In this document: positions 1 through 7,576 of the stretch, in pieces
How the letters are laid out: every line of letters begins with the position of its first letter
How positions within the stretch are numbered: position 1 is the first letter of the stretch
Source: Nitriliruptoraceae bacterium
GTDB taxonomy: Bacteria; Actinomycetota; Nitriliruptoria; Nitriliruptorales; Nitriliruptoraceae
DNA length: 43,573 bases
Direction of reading: 5' to 3'
Assembly: GCA_007120465.1 (NCBI GenBank)
Contig: SKNO01000247.1
Location: 1 to 43,573 of the forward strand
Program-made: the position numbers and the translations under genes
The notes under the pieces: generated by a model
What the model was told of the DNA's origin: nothing
What the model saw: the letters and a program-made list of their open reading frames with translations, nothing else
Database searches by the model: none

Positions 1-73
1 ACTCTGGCAACACGGCGCGGCACTACACGGATGTGTTTCCGCAGGTCAGCGGCATGTTCTGGCACTGGGCACC

Positions 74-139
74 ATGCCGCGCAACGGGCTTCGGCAGGAG
101 TACTACCTCTACGTCGAGGACTCCGAGAAGAGCTCCTGA
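74..139 (+). pseudogene. 3' end of a CDS running in from left of the window (tail MPRNGLRQEYYLYVEDSEKSS*); an apparent frame switch near 66-74
   Basis: Frame starting at 3 reads SGNTARHYTDVFPQVSGMFWHW with high GC3, then the coding-like frame shifts to MPRNGLRQEYYLYVEDSEKSS* (TGA 137-139). The tail recurs at 6524-6589. Confidence 0.35.
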
Positions 140-740
140 CCTGCGGGCACGTCCGCGAGATCGACCCGCCGGAAGCAGGTCCGGTCCGACGTCGGACGGT
201 CCGGGGCCCTGCGACGGTGCACGACATGAGGCCGCGGCCCGATGGGACCTGGCGGCCTCGTTGGCGACAACCAGCGCAGCACACGGGCTGGCGAAGCGGG
301 TCCGAGTGTGCGGTTCACGCGACACGTCGACGAGGTCGGCGAGGAGAGCGACGCTCGCCGCTCTCCTCGCTATCCCATCGGCCGGCGGTGCATGGGCAGA
401 CGCCGGCCATGGCGGAACCCCGTTCATCAGCCTCCGCCAGGGGAGGGATGGTGGGATCCCCAGATCCAGGACCCGATCGATCTGTCCGAGTGATGCGAGG
501 ATCGGGGCGTCGAGCACGATGTCCTGACGCTGCACGGCGAGGTACCGAGCGACAGCACCGGACAGGAAACCTGCCGCTGGCCCTACGGACCCCCGGTATC
601 ACCGATCAAGGCCTGCCCGGACCACGACATCGCTGCCAACACCGGCTGATGGAGGGCACACCGGGACGTCGGGCGGGTCAAGCCGGTGGCCGGACCAGCC
701 GATGGCGTGCAGCCACGCGTTCGACGAACGGCGGTTCCCA

Positions 741-1055
741 TCAGGACTCGTCGCAGCCCAGGGCGGTGGCGATGGCGTCACAGACGTCGTCGAGCGTGCC
801 GTCATCCAGGATCCCGAGCCGCTTGGTCAGCCTCCGCTGGGACACGGTGTGCAGACCGTCGCCGTTGACCACCGACGCCTGGTCGATCCCACTGTCCGTA
901 TCGATCGGGACCTCGACGGAGAGCCCACGCGCCTTGGTGGCGATCTCGACCACGGTGACGTTGGCCCGGACGTCGAGCACCTCATCCCGCGTCACGATCA
1001 CGACCGGGCGTGGCTTGTGGCCTACCTCGGCGAGCCAGACCTCCCCGCGCCTCAC
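741..1055 (-). CDS. MazF/PemK-like endoribonuclease toxin
   Basis: MRRGEVWLAEVGHKPRPVVIVTRDEVL...VTVVEIATKARGLSVEVPIDTDSGIDQASVVNGDGLHTVSQRRL matches MazF family layout (RGEVW, RPVVIV, SVVN...TV...RL). Confidence 0.85.
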   Translation of the reverse strand: MRRGEVWLAEVGHKPRPVVIVTRDEVLDVRANVTVVEIATKARGLSVEVPIDTDSGIDQASVVNGDGLHTVSQRRLTKRLGILDDGTLDDVCDAIATALGCDES

Positions 1056-1252
1056 GCCTCGCCCCAGGACTCGGCCTCGTCCCAGTCGTCGTCCTCGGTC
1101 TCGGGGTGGGCGAGGTAGGCCTCGCGATCTCGCTCTGCCCGACGGCGCCGGATGGCCTGACGGAGTCCTTCCCTGGCCGCTTCGGACACGTTGATACCGA
1201 GCTCGCGTGCTTCAGCCGCAAGCTCGTCGTCGAAGATCACGGAGGTTCGCAT
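1052..1252 (-). CDS. CcdA/MazE-like antitoxin partner
   Basis: 66 aa, N-terminal RHH-like MRTSVIFDDELAAEARELGINVSEAAREGL and acidic C-terminus; its stop overlaps the toxin start by 4 bp. Confidence 0.75.
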   Translation of the reverse strand: MRTSVIFDDELAAEARELGINVSEAAREGLRQAIRRRRAERDREAYLAHPETEDDDWDEAESWGEA

Positions 1253-1524
1253 ACGCTGAGGATACCACGATACGCATATTGGTCCGGTATGTGTTGTGGC
1301 ATCTCAGATGAGTGCTGGCGCCGGGCACACCTCGGAGAACGCGCTCCCCAAGCCGGTCTCGCAGCTGCCCCAGCACCATCGGCAAGGACGGGCTGTGCCA
1401 CCGCTCGGAAGCGCAACCTCGGGCGGCGACCTGGCAGAACCCGTGGCGCATGCGCGATCGGGCGTCCTTCCTGGGAAGGGCCGGACCGGGCCGGGGAACG
1501 CAGCGGAGGCGGGCGGTCGCCCGG

Positions 1525-1722
1525 CTGTCCACGGTCCTCGAGGCACCCGGGCTCGACCTCTGGGATGCTGTGGCACGGGAGCGGATCGAGCGGCTGCAGT
1601 GGAGTATCGCTCGACGCCTCCTGCGGGTCGGCGCCTCCGTGAGGGTCGCGTGGGCGAGCTGGACCCGCGCTGAGCGCGCCCGGATCGGCGACGACGGACG
1701 ACGTCTCGGCGCACTGGGACGG
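1525..1722 (+). pseudogene. internal fragment of an AAA-type predicted kinase
   Basis: STVLEAPGLDLWDAVARERIERLQWSIARRLLRVGASVRVAWASWTRAERARIGDDGRRLGA resembles the middle of AAA_33-type kinases (LDLWDE.AR.RIERLQW..A..LL..G.SVV...G.W.RAERD.LR...RALGA); no intact P-loop upstream and no continuation downstream. Confidence 0.5.
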
Positions 1723-1867
1723 CTTCTTCGTGAACGGTCCGATGAGGGCACCGAGCAGGACCACGAGCCGCCCGTCAGCGTGACGATGGGCGCTCCGCTG
1801 GGCGTGGCCTCCCGCGCACAGCCTCCTGCACCCAGTCATGTCCTGTCCTGCTTGGAGGTGGCGCACG

Positions 1868-2296
1868 GTGGCGCACGTCAGCCTGGTCACGTTGGGCGTG
1901 GACCACCTCGACTTCATGACGCGCTTCTACGAAGCGATGGGCTGGTGCCGCTCCACAGCCTCGATCCACGGCACCGTCACGTTCCTGACCGGCGGCGCGA
2001 TCGTGCTGAGCCTGTTCGGTCGTGAGGACCTGGCCGCAGATGCCGGCATCCCAGCGAGCTCGGGTGGCGGCACCTCGGTGGCGTTGGCCATGAACGTGAC
2101 GAGCGAGGGTGCGGTCGATCAGGCCCTCGCAGCCGCTGCAGCAGCGGGAGGAACGATCACCAAGGCGACGCGGCGCACCGAATGGGGCGGCTACTCGGGC
2201 TACTGCGCGGATCCCGACGGGCACCTCTGGGAGGTCGCATACAACCCCGGGTTCGTCCTGCAGGAGGGTGGTCGGGGCCAACCCCCCGACGAGTAG
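1868..2296 (+). CDS. VOC (glyoxalase/bleomycin-resistance/dioxygenase) family protein
   Basis: VAHVSLVTLGVDHLDFMTRFYEAMGW...GYSGYCADPDGHLWEVAYNPGF; GTG start inside the longer ORF 1838-2296. Confidence 0.85.
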   Translation: MAHVSLVTLGVDHLDFMTRFYEAMGWCRSTASIHGTVTFLTGGAIVLSLFGREDLAADAGIPASSGGGTSVALAMNVTSEGAVDQALAAAAAAGGTITKATRRTEWGGYSGYCADPDGHLWEVAYNPGFVLQEGGRGQPPDE

Positions 2297-2451
2297 CCAT
2301 CGAGACCCGGTTGCGGACGCCGTGACGATGCGTGGTTCGGACGGGGCCCCGCGCGAAGTCACCGCGGCGTTGAGCCTTGGGCCTGTCTGATCAGGTCGCG
2401 GGGGTTTTCAACGCGGTTGGAGGCCCCTTGCGTGCGACGCCGTGTGCCCGG

Positions 2452-2577
2452 GCCGAATGCCGGCCAGCGTGCCTCGGTAGCGAGGTCATCGGAGGTGACG
2501 ACCTGCGAGATGCCAGCAGCCATCAGGCCTGGACCTTCGCCGATCTCGTGCTGGAGCCGAGTGAGCTCGGGGTTCGA
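2452..2577 (-). pseudogene. GAF-domain fragment
   Basis: SNPELTRLQHEIGEGPGLMAAGISQVVTSDDLATEARWPAFGP matches the LQ...GEGPC..A......DL..E.RWP.F core seen in actinobacterial GAF-ANTAR proteins; no complete domain around it. Confidence 0.5.
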
Positions 2578-2633
2578 GCGCGGGCAGGTGCCCAGGGCCT
2601 CCGTGGACTGGTGATACTGAGCATCCGATCGCC

Positions 2634-3272
2634 TCACTGGCCGACGGGCGTACCGTCGTGATCGCGCAGGTAGTACAGCGCAGAGCGGTAGGAGCGGCAG
2701 CGTGGCCCCGCCGGGTCGTTGACGGCGAGCAGTAGCTCGGTGGCCGCATACCCCAGCGTGGTCCCGGATCGCATGCCGAGCGCGGCGGCCACGTCGCCCG
2801 GGAGCGGGAGGTGTGAGAGGACGAGCTCTCCGAGGATCGTCGTCAGCGATGTGGGCGGCTGGTCAGGTCCGTCGAGCTGCCACACGTCGGGGTTGTCGTC
2901 GCTGGTCAGCCACGCCTGCAGGGCGGCTTCGGCAACCGGCCGGCCAGTGCCGTCAGGAGCGCCCGCAGCGACCGACGATGCGACTCGGGGCGCGGGCGTC
3001 GTGGCGGCGCCTGTGCCGTGCAGCAGGTCGTGGATCAGCGACTCGAGTTCGGCGATCACGCCCGCGAGCCGCTTGTCGAGGTCGCGGGTCACACCGCCCC
3101 GGCTCCGGATCGCATGGGCACGGGTGACCAGGTACGACAGGTCCGTCAGGGACGCGGTGAGGTATGCCGGTGGTGCGGTCGCTGTGGGACGGCGCTCTGA
3201 CGTCGGTCGCGTGGGGTCCGACGAGGTGACGTGATGTGGCGGGGCGGCGGACGACATCGGCAACGGTGTCAC
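2634..3272 (-). CDS. hypothetical protein
   Basis: 212-aa ORF with coding-like composition; helical segment LTDLSYLVTRAHAIRSRGGVTRDLDKRLAGVIAELESLIHDLLHG. No family recognised. Confidence 0.5.
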   Translation of the reverse strand: MTPLPMSSAAPPHHVTSSDPTRPTSERRPTATAPPAYLTASLTDLSYLVTRAHAIRSRGGVTRDLDKRLAGVIAELESLIHDLLHGTGAATTPAPRVASSVAAGAPDGTGRPVAEAALQAWLTSDDNPDVWQLDGPDQPPTSLTTILGELVLSHLPLPGDVAAALGMRSGTTLGYAATELLLAVNDPAGPRCRSYRSALYYLRDHDGTPVGQ

Positions 3273-3630
3273 GGCGAACCCCTGTCACTGAGGCGAGGAA
3301 GAGGCCGCCGAGATCTAGAGCAGCGAGTAACGTGGTAGCACTCTGCTGCGGCAGCGGGAACCCGCAGCGGGACCTTTCCGCCCGGCTGGGCGCACAGCGC
3401 GCACGCCTGTCTGCTCCCAGCGTTCGCTTCGCCGTGGAGCGACGCGCGGCGGGGGGTGCGGCGCGCGCCGCGAGGTGGCGGTCGACGGACGTGGGTCGTG
3501 CCACTACCGTGTGTGCAGGTGTCGTTCGACGCTCGCCGTGCCCGAGATCCCGGCCTGGCATCCGCGCTCCGCCGGATCGGGCACTTGAGATGGCAAGGGC
3601 TCTGCTCGCAAGGTCTCGGTTGGTGCGGGC

Positions 3631-4380
3631 GTGCGTCCGCGGTGGTCTCCGTTGAACGACGACGATGGGCGCCGCGTCCCGGATCGTCGCGGGAGGCTCG
3701 ACGCGGTACTCGCCGTCATCATGGGGCAGCCCGCCGGACCGTTGCCGGACATGGTGTGCAGCGCCGCTGCGCGATGTCTTGGTGCCCCCGGGGTCGGCAT
3801 CATGGTCGCGGTGAGCGACCAGTTGCTCCAGAGCGCCTATGCCACGCGTCTGGGCCGCACCGGTGACGGGTTGCAGGGGGAGCTTGGCGAGGGGCCCGCC
3901 TACGCGGCGAACCTGGCCGGCCGTCCGGTCCTGGCAGCCAACCTCACGCAGGACGATCGCTGGCCAGCCTTCGTGCGCGCAGCGGATGAGGTCGGCATCG
4001 TCGCCAGCTTCGCGTTCCCGATCGGTAGCGGGGCGGTCCGGCTGGGAACCTTGAACCTCTACCGTCCGGCAGCGGGTCCTCTCGATGACGAGCAGCACGC
4101 TGACGCGCTGATCTTCGCCCGGTTGGCGCTCGACCTGCTCACCGCGCCGCCGAAGATCGGCGGGCAGTCGGAGATCTCCAGCGGGCACGCGTGGCCCGAA
4201 GCGGGCTTCCCCACCCCTCAGTTCCATCAGGCAACCGGGATGGTGTCCGCCCAGCTCGGGATCACCATGGCGGATGCGCTCGCCGCCCTACGTGCGCACG
4301 CCTATGCGACCGGCCGGCCCCTGTCCGACCTCGCCGCCGACGTGGTCGCCGGCGAGCTCCGCTTCCGCGACGGTCCATGA
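3631..4380 (+). CDS. GAF and ANTAR domain-containing regulator
   Basis: GAF core LGEGPAYAANLAGRPVLAANLTQDDRWPAFVRAADEVGIVASFAFPI; ANTAR-like end FHQATGMVSAQLGITMADALAALRAHAYATGRPLSDLAADVV. Confidence 0.8.
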   Translation: MRPRWSPLNDDDGRRVPDRRGRLDAVLAVIMGQPAGPLPDMVCSAAARCLGAPGVGIMVAVSDQLLQSAYATRLGRTGDGLQGELGEGPAYAANLAGRPVLAANLTQDDRWPAFVRAADEVGIVASFAFPIGSGAVRLGTLNLYRPAAGPLDDEQHADALIFARLALDLLTAPPKIGGQSEISSGHAWPEAGFPTPQFHQATGMVSAQLGITMADALAALRAHAYATGRPLSDLAADVVAGELRFRDGP

Positions 4381-4412
4381 CGAGCCGACCGTTGCGCGGG
4401 CCACGACCTACC

Positions 4413-4434
4413 CTCGTCTCCGACCGGAGGCGAG
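4413..4434 (+). promoter_or_regulatory. hairpin between the two GAF-ANTAR genes
   Basis: CTCGTCTCC-GACC-GGAGGCGAG: 9-bp stem (one G-U), 4-nt loop. Confidence 0.5.
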
Positions 4435-4462
4435 TCCGAGATGAGACCCGGCGAGGACACCA

Positions 4463-5200
4463 TTGAGTAGCCAACCTGAGATCGACGGCCGGGAGTTCCT
4501 CCAGACGTTCGTGACGCTCGCCGACACGCTGGTCGACGACTTCGACGTCATCGAGCTGCTGCATCTGCTCGTCTCGCGGGCCGTGGCCTTCACCGCCGCG
4601 GACGAGGTCGGGATCCTGGTGTCCGACGAGACCGGTGCGCTGCAGTGCCTGGCCGCCTCCACGGAACGCACCCGCCTGCTCGAGCTGTTCCAGGTCGAGA
4701 ACGCCGAGGGGCCATGCCGCGACTGCATCACGACGGGCAGACCGATCGAGGTCCAGGACCTGGCGTCCAGGCGTGACCGGTGGCCGCTGTTCGCTCCCGA
4801 GGCGCTCTCGGTCGGGTTCCGCTCGGTCCAAGCCCTGCCGCTTCGGCTGCGCGGCGAGGTGCTCGGTGCGATGAACCTGTTCAGCGTCCGGCCCGGGGGG
4901 ATCGGCCCAGGCGGACGGATGGTGGCCCAGGCGATGGCCGACGTCGCGACCATCGGCATCCTGCAACAGCGCGATCTGTTCCAGGCGCAGACCGTGGCAG
5001 ACCAGCTCCAGCAGGCCCTGCACAGCCGCGTGGCGATCGAACAGGCCAAGGGGGTCGTCGCCGAGCAGGGCAAGGTCGGGATGGACGACGCGTTCGAACT
5101 CCTGCGGCGCTACGCGCGCGACCACAACCTCACGCTCGGCGCAGTCGTCAGTCAGGTGGTGAACCACACGCTGACTGCGGACGACCTTACGAGACGGTGA
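4463..5200 (+). CDS. GAF and ANTAR domain-containing regulator (TTG start)
   Basis: GAF core VENAEGPCRDCITTGRPIEVQDLASRRDRWPLFAPEALSVGFRSVQALPLR; ANTAR SRVAIEQAKGVVAEQGKVGMDDAFELLRRYARDHNLTLGAVVSQVV. Confidence 0.9.
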   Translation: MSSQPEIDGREFLQTFVTLADTLVDDFDVIELLHLLVSRAVAFTAADEVGILVSDETGALQCLAASTERTRLLELFQVENAEGPCRDCITTGRPIEVQDLASRRDRWPLFAPEALSVGFRSVQALPLRLRGEVLGAMNLFSVRPGGIGPGGRMVAQAMADVATIGILQQRDLFQAQTVADQLQQALHSRVAIEQAKGVVAEQGKVGMDDAFELLRRYARDHNLTLGAVVSQVVNHTLTADDLTRR

Positions 5201-5269
5201 CCTGCTGCGTCGTCGACCGACGGTGCACACACAGACTGCACCTCGGGCCAGGGGTCAACGCACACCGGC

Positions 5270-6079
5270 TCATGCCTGCGAGCGTCGGTGTTCATCGAGG
5301 GCTTCGGCGGGTCTTCCATCCGAGGGTCCTGCGGTCGGGTGTTGAGCGCGGATGCGGCCTGGGTGCAACGGAACTGACCGCTCGTCGGACGATGAACCGC
5401 ACGCGCTGACCGGCCCCTCGAGCCGCGCATCCGTCAGCCGAGCCGGATCGCGACGAGGGCGCCCCGCAGCGTGTGCCCATGGTGCGACCCGCCCCGACGA
5501 AGGACCCGAGCCGTGAGCGGCCACGTGGGCGCACCCAGCGGTCGAGCACGGCCACCGCACCGTCGGCCACGTCATCGGCGACGCCGATGACCCAGGGTTC
5601 CGGCAACCACGGTTGGTGGAACACGTCCTCCGCCTCGATGACCTCACCGTCAGTGCTGATACCGAGACGCCGAACGGCGTTCTCCCAGAGGCGTACCCAT
5701 CCGTCGCGGCCAACCGGGCCAGGATCGCCGTCGCGCGAGCCGGTCGCGGCCGACAGGTCGAGGTCGCGCACGCCGCACCGAACGGGCACCTCGGGCAGGC
5801 GTGCGGCGAGCCAGCGCAGGGTGTCCGGGTCGCCGTCCTCGTCGGTGATGTCCGTGAGGGCGGCCGCGAGGTCGTCGTGGGGCGGAATCGTCCCAGCCCC
5901 TCGACCCACGTGCCGTACGCGTGGCTGGCGAGGTAGAGCGTGCGCCACGTGCGGTCGGGATCGTCGTAGCGGCCTTCCCACGTCTGATAGGCGAGCGGCA
6001 CGAGGTCGAGCGGGTCCGGGCCGCGACCGACACAGACGGCAGCAACGTCGACGCGCTGCCGAACGGCCGGCTGGATCAC
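5270..6079 (-). pseudogene. RES-domain (MbcT-like) toxin, apparently frameshifted at a C4 run
   Basis: WEGRYDDPDRTWRTLYLASHAYGTWVEGLGRFRP is RES-like. After CGATTCCGCCCC the coding-like frame moves to ORF 5292-5981 (HDDLAAALTDITDEDGDPDTLRWLAARLPEVP); one added C restores RFRPHDDLAAAL. True 3' limit unclear. Confidence 0.55.
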
Positions 6080-6468
6080 TGGACGACGAATCGGCGGGCC
6101 GAGGCCAACACCGTGGCCCGTTCGGCCTCGTCGGTGGCGTGGCGCAGGACCCAGGCGGGGGAGCGGTCGTCGAGCATCGGGTCCATGCCCTGCATCCAGG
6201 CCTGGGCGGTGCGGGCGTCGAAGGCCTCGGTGATCAGCCGGGTGACGTGGGCGGCAGCCCGCAGCCGCTGTTCGCGTTCGGTCGAGCCGACCTGGCGTTC
6301 GCCCTCAGCCCACTGGCGGGTCGCCCGGGTCTCGGTCACCCCGGCGATGAAGGCGACCAGCCGCGGGGTGAGCGTCTCGCGCAGGAAGGCGACCAGCGCC
6401 GGGGTCGGCGTGGTGGTGGCGAAGCGGTGGGCCCCGAGGTCTGCTTGACGGTGCTGGACGACAGCCAT
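6076..6468 (-). CDS. MbcA/ParS/Xre-type antitoxin for the RES toxin
   Basis: MAVVQHRQADLGAHRF...EAFDARTAQAWMQGMDPMLDDRSPAWVLRHATDEAERATVLASARRFVVQ resembles the MbcA/ParS toxin-binding domain; 4-bp overlap with the toxin start. Confidence 0.7.
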   Translation of the reverse strand: MAVVQHRQADLGAHRFATTTPTPALVAFLRETLTPRLVAFIAGVTETRATRQWAEGERQVGSTEREQRLRAAAHVTRLITEAFDARTAQAWMQGMDPMLDDRSPAWVLRHATDEAERATVLASARRFVVQ

Positions 6469-6523
6469 GACGACATCTTCGATCACATGCAAGATACCAA
6501 GCGAGGCACACACGCTGGCCGTC

Positions 6524-6589
6524 ATGCCGCGCCACGGGTTTCGGCGGGAGTACTTCCTCTCCGTCGAGCCCGACAAGACCTCCACCTGA
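6524..6589 (+). repeat. second copy of the 74-139 tail sequence (MPRHGFRREYFLSVEPDKTST*)
   Basis: 6524-6568 matches 74-118 at 40/45 nt; both run 22 codons from ATG to TGA. Confidence 0.7.
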
Positions 6590-6640
6590 CCGGGCGACGT
6601 CCAGCTCGAGACCTGACTCACCGCCCGGAGTGGCGGTCCC

Positions 6641-6682
6641 GGCACACCGCGATGAGGTGGCGCCACCCCATCGCGGTGCGCC
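6641..6682. terminator. long near-perfect palindrome at the 3' end of the hydrolase gene
   Basis: GGCA-CACCGCGATGAGGTGGCGCCACCCCATCGCGGTG-CGCC; the 34-bp core has one mismatched pair; no T-tract. Confidence 0.5.
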
Positions 6683-6690
6683 AAGGTCGG

Positions 6691-7530
6691 TCAGGCCGGC
6701 TGCGGGACCGAGTCGAAGAAAGAGATCAGTTCCTCGGCGATGAGTTCGGGTTCGAGCAGCGGCGCCCAGTGCCCGAGGCCCGGCAGCGGTTCGCGGACGT
6801 GCGGGTCCGCGACGTGCTGGGCGACGTACCGCTCCGTCTCGGCGTAGAAGGTGTTCAGCCGGGTCTCCTGGCCCCGCAGGAGCAGGACCGGCACGGTGAC
6901 CTTCGCGAGCACGTCGGGGGCTGCGGGCTGGGGCCCCTCGTACGCAGCGCCCTGCTGGACCGCCTGCAGCATCGCCGGGACGATCCCCGCGCAGCGCTCG
7001 AAGTACTCCGTGTCCAGGGCGGCCATCTCGTCGTCGGTGCCGAGCAGAGCGTGGAAGGCGCGTGCCGCATCGACGAGCCGGCCGTCGTCGACCGCTGCAC
7101 CCATCTCCTCCGCCGTGGCTCTCCGACGGGCGAGGACGTCGCCTCGCATCAGCGCACCCACGGTGGGCTCGTAGATGGCCACGGCGGCCACCGAGCCAGT
7201 GTGGGCGGCCGCGCCGAGCGCCCACGGACCACCGGCCGACCAGCTCGCCAGCAAGACCGTGTCGTGGATGCTGTCGACGTACGCGTCGAGGTCCTCTTGG
7301 AGGCGCGGAGGCGAGTGGTCCGGGTTGTCGGCGGACAGGCCTCGGCCCCGGATGCTGGGCAGGTAGCAGGTGAACCGGTCGGTGAGGTGGGGCAGCATCG
7401 GCTCCCAGGCGAGGTCGCCGTCGTGCGGTCCGCCGTGGACCAGCACGAGGGGCGGCCCGTGTCCGTGTACCCGTCCGGCGATCTCGGTGCCGTCTGCGGA
7501 CACGGCTCGATGGAGCCGGTCGTTGGTCAT
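6691..7530 (-). CDS. alpha/beta hydrolase (paralogue 1)
   Basis: MTNDRLHRAVSADGTEIAGRVHGHGPPLVLVHGG...SWSAGG...VPVLLLRGQET...LPGLGHWAPLLEP. Confidence 0.9.
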   Translation of the reverse strand: MTNDRLHRAVSADGTEIAGRVHGHGPPLVLVHGGPHDGDLAWEPMLPHLTDRFTCYLPSIRGRGLSADNPDHSPPRLQEDLDAYVDSIHDTVLLASWSAGGPWALGAAAHTGSVAAVAIYEPTVGALMRGDVLARRRATAEEMGAAVDDGRLVDAARAFHALLGTDDEMAALDTEYFERCAGIVPAMLQAVQQGAAYEGPQPAAPDVLAKVTVPVLLLRGQETRLNTFYAETERYVAQHVADPHVREPLPGLGHWAPLLEPELIAEELISFFDSVPQPA

Positions 7531-7576
7531 GGTGGTCGCTCCTGATCGATCGTCTCGGTGCCGCAACCGTGGCGGA

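Noticed and set aside
23-535. Minus-strand ORF with VARYLAVQRQDIVLDAPILASLGQIDRVLDLGIP
   Set aside because: The stretch near 480-595 looks somewhat protein-like, but I could not match it to a family and the rest of the ORF is low-complexity Arg/Ala; not enough to annotate.
31-1194. 387-aa plus-strand ORF covering the left edge
   Set aside because: Arg/Pro/Ser-rich translation antisense to the MazF-like toxin gene; a typical spurious long ORF in high-GC DNA.
4413-4434. Canonical ANTAR hexaloop target
   Set aside because: If read with a six-base loop it is CGACCG, which lacks the A1/G4 signature; kept only as a generic hairpin.
5473-7545. 690-aa plus-strand ORF
   Set aside because: Antisense to the RES module and the first hydrolase; composition typical of shadow ORFs.
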